Assembly: GCA_023379025.1 (NCBI GenBank)
Contig: JAMCTH010000001.1
Span: forward strand, 1-34,182
DNA from: Patescibacteria group bacterium
GTDB taxonomy: Bacteria; Patescibacteriota; Microgenomatia; UBA10105; UBA927
Direction of reading: 5' to 3'
Length of the DNA stretch: 34,182 nucleotides
Part shown: positions 7,873-16,907 of the stretch, piece after piece
Numbering within the stretch: the stretch's first letter is position 1
How the letters are laid out: every line of letters begins with the position of its first letter
The notes under the pieces: generated by a model
Databases searched by the model: none
Told to the model about the DNA's origin: nothing
Seen by the model: the letters and a program-made list of their open reading frames with translations, nothing else
Made by a program: the position numbers and the translations under genes

Positions 7873-9942
7873 ATGAACTTAATTATCGTTGAGTCGCCGA
7901 CCAAAGCACGGACGCTGACACGATTCCTTCACGGAAAAGGAGACTGGCGGATCGAAGCAACCATGGGGCACGTCCGTGATCTTCCGAAAGCCACGTTGGG
8001 GGTCGACGTCGAACACCGCTTCGAACCGAAATATGTGATTCCGAAGGATAAGCTCAAGCGGGTTGGGGAATTGCGTGCGATTGCGGAACAAGCCGATTCG
8101 GTCATCCTTGCGACCGATCCGGACCGTGAAGGGGAGGCGATTGCGTGGCATGTGGCGGAGATTCTGAGATCGGGCGACAGGAAGAGAGGAAGAGCGGGAG
8201 AGAAAAAGAAAGTATCTTCCTATCCTCCCATCTCCTCTTCACCTTCTCGCATCGTCTTTCATGAAATTACGGAGACCGCAATTAACGATGCGCTTGCGCA
8301 TCCGGGCACCATTGACCTCCATCTTGTCGATGCGCAGCAGGCCCGGCGGGTGCTTGACCGGCTGGTCGGATATAAACTGTCGCCTCTTCTCTGGCAGAAA
8401 TTATCCCGGAGGTGGCTCTCGGCCGGTCGCGTCCAATCTGTTGCCGTCAGACTTATCGTTGAGCGGGAGCGGGAGATCGGGAAATTCGGTACGGAAGCGT
8501 ACTGGACGGTTGAGGGAAAATTTTTGCATAAGGGATCAACCCTCGGCAGGGTTGATCCCTTATGCGCACACCTCAGTTCCAAAAATGGCATGAGGTATGA
8601 AAAGATTTTACGTTTCACCCTTTTTGACGGCAAATACACGACGACATCATCAACCATACGGACGAAAGATCAGGCGGCAGCGATCATCACTGATCTCAGG
8701 CCCCCCTTTACCGTATCCGCAGTCGATACGAAAGAAGTGCGCCGGTATCCTTACCCGCCCCATACGACGTCGACCCTTCAGCAGGATGCGGGCCGGAAAC
8801 TGTATTTTTCCGCCAAAAAGACCATGCAGCTTGCACAAAAGTTGTATGAGGAAGGCCGCATTACGTACCACCGGACCGACTCCGTCAACCTTTCGGAAAA
8901 ATTTATCGGAGAAGCGCGGACATATATAGAGAAAACCTATGGAACTTCATTTGTTCCGCCGAAGCCCCGTCGGTACACGACCAAATCCAAGGTGGCGCAG
9001 GAAGCGCACGAAGCAATCAGACCAACGAACGTCGCACTGACAAATGCCAGAGGGGAACCCGACGGTGAACTCAACAAAGATCATGAGCGCCTCTATGAAC
9101 TTATCTGGAAGCGGGCGGTCGCGAGCCAAGCTGCCGAGGCGGTGTTTGATTCGACAACTCTCTCGATTACGAGTAGCAATGCGTATGTTTTTTCTGTCCA
9201 GGGGTCCGTCATCACATTTGAGGGATTCCTTACAATTTCCGGGAGAGAGGTTGAGGACATGGTGATACCGGCGGTTGCCGTTGGAGACCGTGTGGAACTC
9301 ATTGAAGCCCTGCCATCGGAACATCAAACGAATCCGCCGCCGCGATATACGGAAGCGACGCTTGTGAAAACGCTTGAGGAAAAGGGCATCGGACGGCCGA
9401 GTACCTACGCGCCGATCATTTCAACGATCCAGGACCGGCAGTATGTGACGAAGACGGAACGGAAGCTCGTTCCGACGGATCTCGGGAATACCGTCACGGA
9501 TTTTCTCGTGCAGTACTTTCCGACCATTATCGATCTCCCGTTCACTGCGGGTCTTGAAGATTCCCTGGATGCCGTCGCAAACGGGGAATCGGCATGGGTG
9601 CCGGTCATACAGGCATTTTACGGGCCCTTTGCCAAGACGCTTGACGGAGCCTATCAGACTGCGGAAAAAGTGAAAATGCCGGTTGAGGAAACGGGCGAGA
9701 AATGCCCGGAGTGCGGAAGCCCTCTCGTCATCCGGACCGGGAAGTACGGACGGTTTATCGCCTGCAGCACGTTTCCTGCCTGTAAATTTACCAAACAGGT
9801 GGTGGAAAAAATCGACATGAAGTGTCCGCGGTGCGGCGGGGACATTATCATCAAAAAGAGCCGCCGCGGCAAGACGTTTTACGGCTGCAGCAATTACCCC
9901 AAATGCACATTCGCGGCATGGAAGAAAGAAGATATCAGATAA
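7873..9942 (+). CDS. topA: DNA topoisomerase I
   Basis: MNLIIVESPTKARTLTRFL; TMGHVRDLPK; ATDPDREGEAIAWH; YHRTDSVNLS; zinc-ribbon CPECGSPLVIRTGKYGRFIACSTFPACKFTK and CPRCGGDIIIKKSRRGKTFYGCSNYPKC. Confidence 0.97.
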   Translation: MNLIIVESPTKARTLTRFLHGKGDWRIEATMGHVRDLPKATLGVDVEHRFEPKYVIPKDKLKRVGELRAIAEQADSVILATDPDREGEAIAWHVAEILRSGDRKRGRAGEKKKVSSYPPISSSPSRIVFHEITETAINDALAHPGTIDLHLVDAQQARRVLDRLVGYKLSPLLWQKLSRRWLSAGRVQSVAVRLIVEREREIGKFGTEAYWTVEGKFLHKGSTLGRVDPLCAHLSSKNGMRYEKILRFTLFDGKYTTTSSTIRTKDQAAAIITDLRPPFTVSAVDTKEVRRYPYPPHTTSTLQQDAGRKLYFSAKKTMQLAQKLYEEGRITYHRTDSVNLSEKFIGEARTYIEKTYGTSFVPPKPRRYTTKSKVAQEAHEAIRPTNVALTNARGEPDGELNKDHERLYELIWKRAVASQAAEAVFDSTTLSITSSNAYVFSVQGSVITFEGFLTISGREVEDMVIPAVAVGDRVELIEALPSEHQTNPPPRYTEATLVKTLEEKGIGRPSTYAPIISTIQDRQYVTKTERKLVPTDLGNTVTDFLVQYFPTIIDLPFTAGLEDSLDAVANGESAWVPVIQAFYGPFAKTLDGAYQTAEKVKMPVEETGEKCPECGSPLVIRTGKYGRFIACSTFPACKFTKQVVEKIDMKCPRCGGDIIIKKSRRGKTFYGCSNYPKCTFAAWKKEDIR
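8526..8565 (+). repeat. perfect palindrome inside topA (18-bp arms, CGGC loop)
   Basis: GCATAAGGGATCAACCCT-CGGC-AGGGTTGATCCCTTATGC. Confidence 0.9.
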
Positions 9943-10004
9943 ATAATACCCATTGATGACTGGCCTATTTGTGGTATGTGTAGTATTGGTAGTATGATTG
10001 GGCT

Positions 10005-10244
10005 ATGCGTGAAAAACAGCGTACACTGGCTGCGGTGACCATCATCGCCGGGTTCATCATCCTCATCGTCATTGTGGTCGGATCGCTTCTTTCCGGCGGC
10101 AAGATTGTCTCTCCCGTTCCGGAAGATACTGCGACGATCCGCGTCATATTCCTGACGCCGACCCCGGCCGCCTCACCCGTCGCGAGCCCTTCGGCCCAGC
10201 CAAACAGTACGCGGCCGTTGACGACTCCTACTCCGTCAACTTAA
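10005..10244 (+). CDS. small membrane-anchored protein with Pro/Thr/Ser-rich tail
   Basis: 79-aa ORF, one TM (VTIIAGFIILIVIVVGSLLSGG) then low-complexity PTPAASPVASPSAQP tail. Confidence 0.55.
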   Translation: MREKQRTLAAVTIIAGFIILIVIVVGSLLSGGKIVSPVPEDTATIRVIFLTPTPAASPVASPSAQPNSTRPLTTPTPST

Positions 10245-10254
10245 TATAACTATA

Positions 10255-10803
10255 ATGGAGACACTTCTGTCATTTGACAAACAGCTCTTCCTCGTGGTGA
10301 ACCATCTGCCGCATACCGCGCTTCTGAATGCGTTTTTTCTCGGGTTATCGGGTATCGGCGCGGTCGGCCTTGTCTGGTTTGTTCTTGCGGGTATCCTGTT
10401 TCTTCGGGAAGAACGGAAACATCACTGGTTTTTTGCGCCGATCGTTTTGGCAGGAGCGGGAAGTTACCTCGTGGCAGAGATGATCCTCAAAAACCTTGTT
10501 GCCCGACCGCGTCCGTCCCTTGCCATGGGTGCCATAATCCTCGGCAGTCCGAGTACGGATTATTCGTTCCCGTCGGGCCACGCGACGATCGCGTTTGCCA
10601 TGGCCGTGGTCCTTTCGAAAATCGAACCGCGGTGGAGACCGGTATTTTACCTTCTGGCCGTCGCCATCAGTTTCTCGCGGCTCTACGTCGGCAAACACTT
10701 TCCGCTCGACCTTCTCGGCGGGGCGCTTGCCGGCTATGCGGTGGGACACTGTTCGTGGCAGCTTGCGCGTTTTATCGGGGTGCGGCTTAACATCGTCTCC
10801 TGA
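10255..10803 (+). CDS. PAP2-family phosphatase (undecaprenyl-diphosphatase-like)
   Basis: KNLVARPRPSL; SFPSGHATIAFAMAVVL; SRLYVGKHFPLDLLGGALAG: all three PAP2 motifs. Confidence 0.9.
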   Translation: METLLSFDKQLFLVVNHLPHTALLNAFFLGLSGIGAVGLVWFVLAGILFLREERKHHWFFAPIVLAGAGSYLVAEMILKNLVARPRPSLAMGAIILGSPSTDYSFPSGHATIAFAMAVVLSKIEPRWRPVFYLLAVAISFSRLYVGKHFPLDLLGGALAGYAVGHCSWQLARFIGVRLNIVS

Positions 10804-10816
10804 TCTCATCGTTGCC

Positions 10817-11359
10817 ATGATCAAACTCAATGCCAAAGAACTCCGGACCACCACGCCGGATCCGGAGGCGGCCGGATCCGTCAAAAAAAATCCGGTCACC
10901 ATCATCCTCGATAACGTCTTGGATACGTACAACATCGGATCCATCTTCCGGCTTGCGGACGCGGTCGCTGCTGAGAAAGTCTATCTCTGCGGACAAACGC
11001 TTACGCCGCCGAATTCCCGGATCAAAAAGGCATCGATCAATACCTGGCAGTGGGTGAATTGGCAGTACGAAAAAAGCGCAAGAGACGCGCTTTTAAATCT
11101 CAAATCACAAAACCCAATGACCAATATAGTTGCAGTGGAGCAGGATAAGAGAAGTAAACCATTTAATGAGGTCACATACGACTTGCCTGTAGCAATTGTT
11201 GTCGGCAATGAAACCTACGGTGTGTCAAAAGAGGTCCTCGCTATGGCGGATACGATCGTCGAACTGCCGATGTGGGGCGTAAACAAAAGCCTGAACGTGA
11301 TGGTGTCCTGCGGGATCGTGTTGTATGAAGTCATGAAACACAAAACTCCGTTCGGGTGA
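10817..11359 (+). CDS. TrmH/SpoU-family RNA 2'-O-ribose methyltransferase
   Basis: ILDNVLDTYNIGSIFRLADAV; VVGNETYGVSKEVLAMAD; MWGVNKSLNVMVSCGIVLYEV: SPOUT motifs. Start reassigned to ATG 10817 from the ORF-track start 10595. Confidence 0.9.
   Translation: MIKLNAKELRTTTPDPEAAGSVKKNPVTIILDNVLDTYNIGSIFRLADAVAAEKVYLCGQTLTPPNSRIKKASINTWQWVNWQYEKSARDALLNLKSQNPMTNIVAVEQDKRSKPFNEVTYDLPVAIVVGNETYGVSKEVLAMADTIVELPMWGVNKSLNVMVSCGIVLYEVMKHKTPFG
11095..11124 (+). repeat. dispersed repeat AAATCTCAAATCACAAAACCCAATGACCAA within the TrmH CDS
   Basis: First 17 nt identical to 17201-17217 in the 16S h44 insertion; last 17 nt identical to 6249-6265 in PBP2. Confidence 0.8.
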
Positions 11360-11383
11360 TACCGGAACTTAGCGAGAGAAAAT

Positions 11384-12136
11384 ATGAAACCGAAGGTCAT
11401 CGCCGTCATGCCGGCATATAATGCTGCAAAGACTATAGAGGCAACATACCGCGATATCCCCGTGGGAGTTGTCGATGAGGTAATCGTTGTTGACGATGCA
11501 TCCCGGGACGATACTGCTGTCGTTGCAACAAACCTTGGACTGACGCTCATCCGTCACAGTAAAAATCGTGGATATGGCGGCAATCAGAAGACCTGCTACC
11601 GGGAAGCGCTCAAAAGGGGCGCGGATATCATCATCATGATTCACCCTGACTATCAGTACGACAGTTCACTTACGGAAGAGTTGGTGAAACCGATTCGGGA
11701 CGGGCGATTTGATATTATGTTCGGGAGCCGGATACGGACAAGAAGCGAGGCGCTTGCGGGCGGCATGCCGCCTATCAAATATGTTCTCAACCGCATCGTT
11801 TCCCTGGTCGAAAACATTATTCTTGGCGTCAATTTTACCGAACATCTTTCCGGATTCCGAGCATACTCGAAGGAGGTACTAGAGACGCTTCCGTATGAAA
11901 AATTTTCCGATGATTTTGTCTTTGATCAGGAATTTATGATCGCGGCAATTGCGGCGGGGTTTCGCGTCGCGGAGTATCCGGTGCCCGTCCGGTATTTTCA
12001 TGAGGCATCGTCCATACAGTTTTTTTCCGGGGGGAAGTTTCTCCTTGAAACGCTGGTGACACTTCTCCTGTATAGTGTATATAAAATAGGTATTGTGAGA
12101 CCGTCCGTGTTTCGGTTACAAAAGACAAAACGATGA
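11384..12136 (+). CDS. GT2 family glycosyltransferase (dolichyl-phosphate-mannose synthase-like)
   Basis: VIAVMPAYNAAKTIEATYRDIP...DEVIVVDDASRDDTAVVA...NRGYGGNQKTCYREAL. Confidence 0.9.
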   Translation: MKPKVIAVMPAYNAAKTIEATYRDIPVGVVDEVIVVDDASRDDTAVVATNLGLTLIRHSKNRGYGGNQKTCYREALKRGADIIIMIHPDYQYDSSLTEELVKPIRDGRFDIMFGSRIRTRSEALAGGMPPIKYVLNRIVSLVENIILGVNFTEHLSGFRAYSKEVLETLPYEKFSDDFVFDQEFMIAAIAAGFRVAEYPVPVRYFHEASSIQFFSGGKFLLETLVTLLLYSVYKIGIVRPSVFRLQKTKR

Positions 12137-13770
12137 ACCTGTTGCGTACCGGGAAATTCTATTTTTCGCTACTTTTCGTTGTCTTTGTTCTTGCCGTTTT
12201 TTTCCGGTTCTGGCAGCTCGGAACGATCCCCTCGAGCATGTCTGATGATGAGACGAGATTGGTCTATAGCGCCTACAGTCTGTGGCAAACCGGGAAAGAT
12301 CTGAACGGAAAAACCTTGCCGTTTGCATTTGTCATCGGCGGCTATGCATTCAATCCGGTGCCGATCTACCTGACTGCCCCGTTCGTCGGAATTTTGGGGC
12401 TTTCCATGCTTGCAGCGCGGGCGCCGTTTGCACTGGCAGGAACGCTTGTCGTTGTTTTCGTATGGGCCATAGCATGGATCATCACAAAAAACCGGTGGAT
12501 TGCACTTTTTAGTGCAGCTGTCCTGACGGTGAACGCATGGGCGCTCCAGCTGTCGAGGTTTGCCTATGAGGGAGGGATTGCGCTTTTGTTGTATACCGCG
12601 GGGACACTCCTTTTTCTCCTTGTTACAAAGAGAAAGAAATGGTTCCTTATTGCATCAATGTGCTGTTTTATCCTGGGTTTTTACAGTTACAGCGGATTTA
12701 AAATGACGTTTCTGCCGATCCTCTGCATCCTCACATGGTATAAATGGCGCGAGCTTACCCGGTTTCATTTTCTTACGATTGCCGCCGGGGTGGTGCTCGC
12801 GTTCGGGTCGCTTTTTTTGATCGGGAAAGCCCAGGGAGCGCTTAACTACGGGGGAAGTCTCACGTTCGTTTCGGACTGGACGGCGGTTGCCAAAGAGGTG
12901 GAACTGGAGCGCCGGGCATCATCCGCTCCGGAAGGGTTGAAACGGCTGTATCACAATAAAGCTACCTATATCTGGAAAGGATTTATCGAGCGGTACCAGT
13001 ACGCACTCTCGCCGCAGTTTCTTTTTACCGGACAGGAGGCAAGCGGTATATTTGCGCTCTGGGGCAGGGGAGAATTTTATTATCAGGAAGCGGCACTTTT
13101 CGTGTTGGGCATTCTTTACCTTTTCCTTAAACGAAGAAGGGAAGTTTTCCTCATGCTTTTTCTTTCTGCAGCAGCGCCGCTTCCTTCAGGACTCGGTCCG
13201 GAGCCGACTACCTACGCTATCCGATCGAGTTTTCTTCTGCCGTGGATGGCAGTCGGCACCGGAGCAGGATTTATCTCCGTCGGGTATTTTTTACGGAATC
13301 GTTTTGTTCGGATTTGCGCGTTCCTCCTTATCGGTATCCTCTACCTTTACAGCATCGGCGGATACGTGACGCAGTACTATTTTGAATGGATGCGTTACGG
13401 CGCCCGGTACTATTCCCGGGCAGATCATGATCTTGCCGATTTTCTCCGGAAAGAGGAACGCAAAGGGAAAAAGATCGTTGTCGCGTCGGTCCAGCCGATG
13501 ACGTTTCTCCAGTATGCGTTCTATACGAAGCTTCCCCCTGCCCGTGTACAGCATACCTATCTGAAAAGTACTATCGTATCGGGAACCGTGACATTTTCCG
13601 ACAAATGCCCTGATTTTCATACATCGACGCCGGAATCCGTTGCCGGACACGGGGCAATCCTGGTTCTTCCGCCGCAGTGTTTTGACAGCCAGAGGGAATC
13701 GCTTCCGGATGAACGGGTAACGACACTCTCCTCATTCGGTTCCGGCGAGTGGTATATCTTTCAGACCTAA
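12133..13770 (+). CDS. GT39/PMT-like membrane glycosyltransferase
   Basis: Multi-TM; N-terminal FRFWQLGTIPSSMSDDETRLVYSAYSLWQTGKD resembles ArnT/PMT-type loop; start overlaps the GT2 stop. Confidence 0.8.
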   Translation: MNLLRTGKFYFSLLFVVFVLAVFFRFWQLGTIPSSMSDDETRLVYSAYSLWQTGKDLNGKTLPFAFVIGGYAFNPVPIYLTAPFVGILGLSMLAARAPFALAGTLVVVFVWAIAWIITKNRWIALFSAAVLTVNAWALQLSRFAYEGGIALLLYTAGTLLFLLVTKRKKWFLIASMCCFILGFYSYSGFKMTFLPILCILTWYKWRELTRFHFLTIAAGVVLAFGSLFLIGKAQGALNYGGSLTFVSDWTAVAKEVELERRASSAPEGLKRLYHNKATYIWKGFIERYQYALSPQFLFTGQEASGIFALWGRGEFYYQEAALFVLGILYLFLKRRREVFLMLFLSAAAPLPSGLGPEPTTYAIRSSFLLPWMAVGTGAGFISVGYFLRNRFVRICAFLLIGILYLYSIGGYVTQYYFEWMRYGARYYSRADHDLADFLRKEERKGKKIVVASVQPMTFLQYAFYTKLPPARVQHTYLKSTIVSGTVTFSDKCPDFHTSTPESVAGHGAILVLPPQCFDSQRESLPDERVTTLSSFGSGEWYIFQT

Positions 13771-13801
13771 GTGACCGGCTGAGGGTATAGCGTTTGGTGT
13801 C

Positions 13802-14485
13802 ATGTTATTGTCTATGGTTTCTCACCGGCAGATCATCGTACTCGTCCTGGCAGTCGGGTTATTTGGCGCCTTTGTGGTATTCAGCCGCTCTATCAAGCAC
13901 GGTGGTATGAAAGCGGTTGATTTTGCCACGACCGTACGGCTTCAGAACCATATCCCTCCGCGGTTCGATGAGCTTATGGCTGACGGGGCGGTCTTCGCCG
14001 ATCCGTTCGTGTCATCGTTTTTGGTTTTCGTCACGAGCGGATACGTTCTCCTCAAGTATCGCGGACGGAAAAAGCTTCTGGGATTTCTGATACCTGTAGC
14101 CTTTGTGGCGCTGACGGTCATAGAATTTTACGGAAAAAATTTCGTCCCGCACCCGGGTCCGCCGTTTTTCATGGTCAAACACCCCACAACTATTTTCCCG
14201 GAATTTACCGTGATTCAACCGTTTTCCTATCCATCCGGTCATGCGGCACGGATAACCTTCCTCGCATTAGTGCTTTTCGGACTGACAACAATAAGACAAT
14301 GTAGCAATGTAACAATGCTGAAGAAACACTGGATTCAGACGGCGGTAATTTCCACAATTTTGGTGGCATACCTGGTATTTGTTGCTGTCTCCCGCATCTA
14401 CCTTGGCCACCATTGGCTTTCGGATATCATCGGTGGGTTCCTTCTGGGTGCGAGTTGTGCGCTTTTCCCTCTAGGCATTTTCTAA
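13802..14485 (+). CDS. PAP2-family phosphatase
   Basis: YPSGHAARITFLALVLFG; SRIYLGHHWLSDIIGGFLLG. Confidence 0.85.
   Translation: MLLSMVSHRQIIVLVLAVGLFGAFVVFSRSIKHGGMKAVDFATTVRLQNHIPPRFDELMADGAVFADPFVSSFLVFVTSGYVLLKYRGRKKLLGFLIPVAFVALTVIEFYGKNFVPHPGPPFFMVKHPTTIFPEFTVIQPFSYPSGHAARITFLALVLFGLTTIRQCSNVTMLKKHWIQTAVISTILVAYLVFVAVSRIYLGHHWLSDIIGGFLLGASCALFPLGIF
14296..14318 (+). repeat. short internal repeat ACAATGTAGCAATGTAACAATG inside the PAP2 CDS
   Basis: Three CAATG units read directly; encodes RQCSNVTML. Confidence 0.4.
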
Positions 14486-14555
14486 GTCCCGTCGTACTTG
14501 TTCATGTCTGACTCTTGGGTCTATACTTCCCCCTATTAGCTCGAGTAAGACATCT

Positions 14556-15386
14556 ATGGAGGATCACAAAGCTCTGTATTCATCGCTAAGGGATATCTCT
14601 GCAGAGCGATTAGAAGTCCGTAACAGCTTGGCAATATCGACTGAAGACCGTGAGTTTCTGAGCCGGCTGCGAAGCACGATTGAAGGAAAAACTGAAATAG
14701 ATTTTAATCTGCTTGTCTATCTTCTGAACGCGCCTGAACTTACCGCGCGATTCCAGACGATTGTCGGTTGGTCCGTCGGCAATTACTTATATATGGCCGA
14801 TTATGATTTTGATCAGACATATCATCAAGAATATGTCTTTTCTCTGGGCCATCGGAACCATCACGGGCTTATCATAAGCGCGATATCTCATCACGAGATG
14901 AGCCGGGACGATTACAACAGACCCGTGCCGCTCGAGCAGGAATCAGCATATCCCGGACGCCTACTGGTCGTTATGCACACACACATGACGGGAGATTCAC
15001 GTCTGGCACCGAGTGTCCTCGAGACGGTGCCATGGGGTACCATCGGGGATTTATATGCTTATACTGCTGTCCGGAATGTCTCTGATCGTCCGATTTTCGG
15101 AATCACGAACGTAAATATTGTTCAGGAGTCCGTACGGATGTTGTTTATACGGCCGGAGAGGGATATGGATTTTACCGGACCTTCTTATGTGTCTGCGCTC
15201 CTTGAAAACAAGCATCGTATTGATGAGGCCGAAAAAACGGAAGATGTTCGATTGTTGCTGCACTCCATCGGGTTCCGGACGGTCTATTTTGAAATTCCCG
15301 TTGATACGTTTTTCGGAATTCAGCCGTTCGGAGAAAGTGAGTGGAAAGCAATACTTGGCTTACTCGACTGTACTGAGAGTGTGTAA
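14556..15386 (+). CDS. hypothetical protein with possible divergent JAB/JAMM-like motif
   Basis: VVMHTHMTGDSRLAPSVLETVPWGTIGDLYAYTAVRNVSDRPIFGITN: HxH followed by (T/S)xxD in a JAB-like spacing; the assignment is weak. Confidence 0.4.
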   Translation: MEDHKALYSSLRDISAERLEVRNSLAISTEDREFLSRLRSTIEGKTEIDFNLLVYLLNAPELTARFQTIVGWSVGNYLYMADYDFDQTYHQEYVFSLGHRNHHGLIISAISHHEMSRDDYNRPVPLEQESAYPGRLLVVMHTHMTGDSRLAPSVLETVPWGTIGDLYAYTAVRNVSDRPIFGITNVNIVQESVRMLFIRPERDMDFTGPSYVSALLENKHRIDEAEKTEDVRLLLHSIGFRTVYFEIPVDTFFGIQPFGESEWKAILGLLDCTESV

Positions 15387-15395
15387 TTCTCTGTA

Positions 15396-15425
15396 TTGAC
15401 GGGAGTATAGGGATTTCTATATAAT
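15396..15425 (+). promoter_or_regulatory. sigma70-type promoter, likely for 16S rRNA
   Basis: TTGACG (15396-15401), 18-nt spacer, TATAAT (15420-15425). Confidence 0.65.
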
Positions 15426-15477
15426 AGTTAGTGCAATGAGCGACTAGAGATTTGACCGGCGCGCTTGGTGACTTTCA

Positions 15478-15500
15478 CCCGACCACTGGTCGGGTTTTTT
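15478..15500 (+). terminator. intrinsic terminator-like hairpin between the promoter and 16S
   Basis: CCCGACC-ACT-GGTCGGG followed by TTTTTT. Confidence 0.7.
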
Positions 15501-15511
15501 GAACTCAACTT

Positions 15512-15524
15512 TGCCCTTTGACAA
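15512..15524 (+). promoter_or_regulatory. boxA-like antitermination sequence in the rRNA leader
   Basis: TGCCCTTTGACAA compared with the classical rrn boxA TGCTCTTTAACAA; located just after the terminator-like hairpin and before 16S. Confidence 0.45.
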
Positions 15525-15540
15525 TCGAATGGTGATAGGA
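15517..15540 (+). other. 5' arm of the 16S precursor processing stem
   Basis: TTTGACAATCGAATGGTGATAGGA pairs with 17503-17526 TCCTATCACCATCCGGTTGTCAAA, with one G-U and one mismatch over 24 positions. Confidence 0.8.
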
Positions 15541-15556
15541 TAATTCAATTTTTTTT

Positions 15557-15599
<43 letters not shown>

Positions 15600-16522
15600 T
15601 AAGCATGCAAGTCGAACGGAAATTGTGCAGAGCACAAAGTTCGTTATTCGTTACTTCGTTAGTTCGTTATTCGTAAAAACATATACTTTACGAATTTGCG
15701 AATAACGTGTGTTGCGAACTAACGGATTTCGTGCTCTGCGCGAAATCAGTGGCGGACGGGTGAGTAGAAGCAAGGAATGTACCCCTTACTGTGACATAGC
15801 TCGTCGAAAGACGGGGTAATATCGCATGAGGCCCTCCGATCCGGAGGGTCAAAGAGAGTAACTTCCCGGTAAGGGAGCAGCCTTGCCCCTATCAGCTTGT
15901 TGGTGGGGTAACGGCCTACCAAGGCTACGACGGGTAGGGGGTGTGAGAGCATGACCCCCCACAATGGCACTGAGACACGGGCCATACATCTACGGATGGC
16001 AGCAACTGGGAATCGTTGGCAATGGGCGAAAGCCTGACCACGCGACGCCGCGTGAGGGATGAAGTATTTCGGTATGTAAACCTCTTTTGTCCCGCCGTCG
16101 AGGCGGGAAGAATAAGCACCTACAAACTACGTGCCAGCAGTCGCGGTAATACGTAGGGTGCAAGCGTTATCCGGATTCACTGGGCGTAAAGAGTCGTGTA
16201 GGCGGCGTGCCGCATCGTGCTTGAAAGCCCGAGGCTTAACCTCGGCGTTGGGCACGAGATGGGTATGCTCGAGGGAGATAGAGGAAAGGGGAACTCGTGG
16301 TGAAGCAGTGAAATGCGTTGATATCACGAGGAACACCAAAGGCGAAGGCACCTTTCTGGATCTTTTCTGACGCTGAGACACGAAAGCCAGGGGAGCGAAG
16401 CAGATTAGAGACCTGCGTAGTCCTGGCCCTAAACGCATGTCTGCTAGATGTTCCGCCGTAAGGCGGAGTGTCGTAAGCTAACGCGTTAAGCAGACCGCCT
16501 GGGGAGTACGATCGCAAGATTA

Positions 16523-16554
<32 letters not shown>

Positions 16555-16668
16555 CCGGTGGAGCGTGTGGTTCAATTCGAGACAAAGCGAAAGACCTTAC
16601 CAGGGCTTGACATGCTACCGTTCAACCGCTCGGAAACGAGTGGCGATCCGCAAGGATGGTAGCACAGC

Positions 16669-16706
<38 letters not shown>

Positions 16707-16767
16707 CCCTTAAGTGGGAAAACGAGCGCAACCCCTATCCAATGTTACATGTTTCATTGGAGACCGC

Positions 16768-16907
16768 CCCCTCTCAAAGTCGAAGACGACTTTGAACGTA
16801 TGTTTCGTTATTCGCAACACACGTTACTTCGAAATTTCGATACGAAGTAACGAACGAACAAATAACGAAGCTTCGTCTCAAAATCGACTCGTCGATTTTG
16901 AGAGGGG
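16768..16907 (+). other. ~140-nt insertion in 16S helix 40
   Basis: Lies between GGAGACCGC and GGAGGAAGGAAGGGACGACGTCAAGTC; starts CCCCTCTCAAAG and ends TTTTGAGAGGGG, with several internal hairpins. Confidence 0.85.

Noticed and set aside
10595-10816. N-terminal extension of the TrmH ORF (ORF-track start 10595)
   Set aside because: Overlaps the PAP2 gene and lacks motif content; ATG 10817 gives a canonical SPOUT start.
15518-15544. TTGACA (15518-15523) with GATAAT (15539-15544) as the 16S promoter
   Set aside because: Spacing of 15 is poor and the sequence is part of the conserved 24-position precursor stem paired with 17503-17526; TTGACG-N18-TATAAT at 15396-15425 is better.
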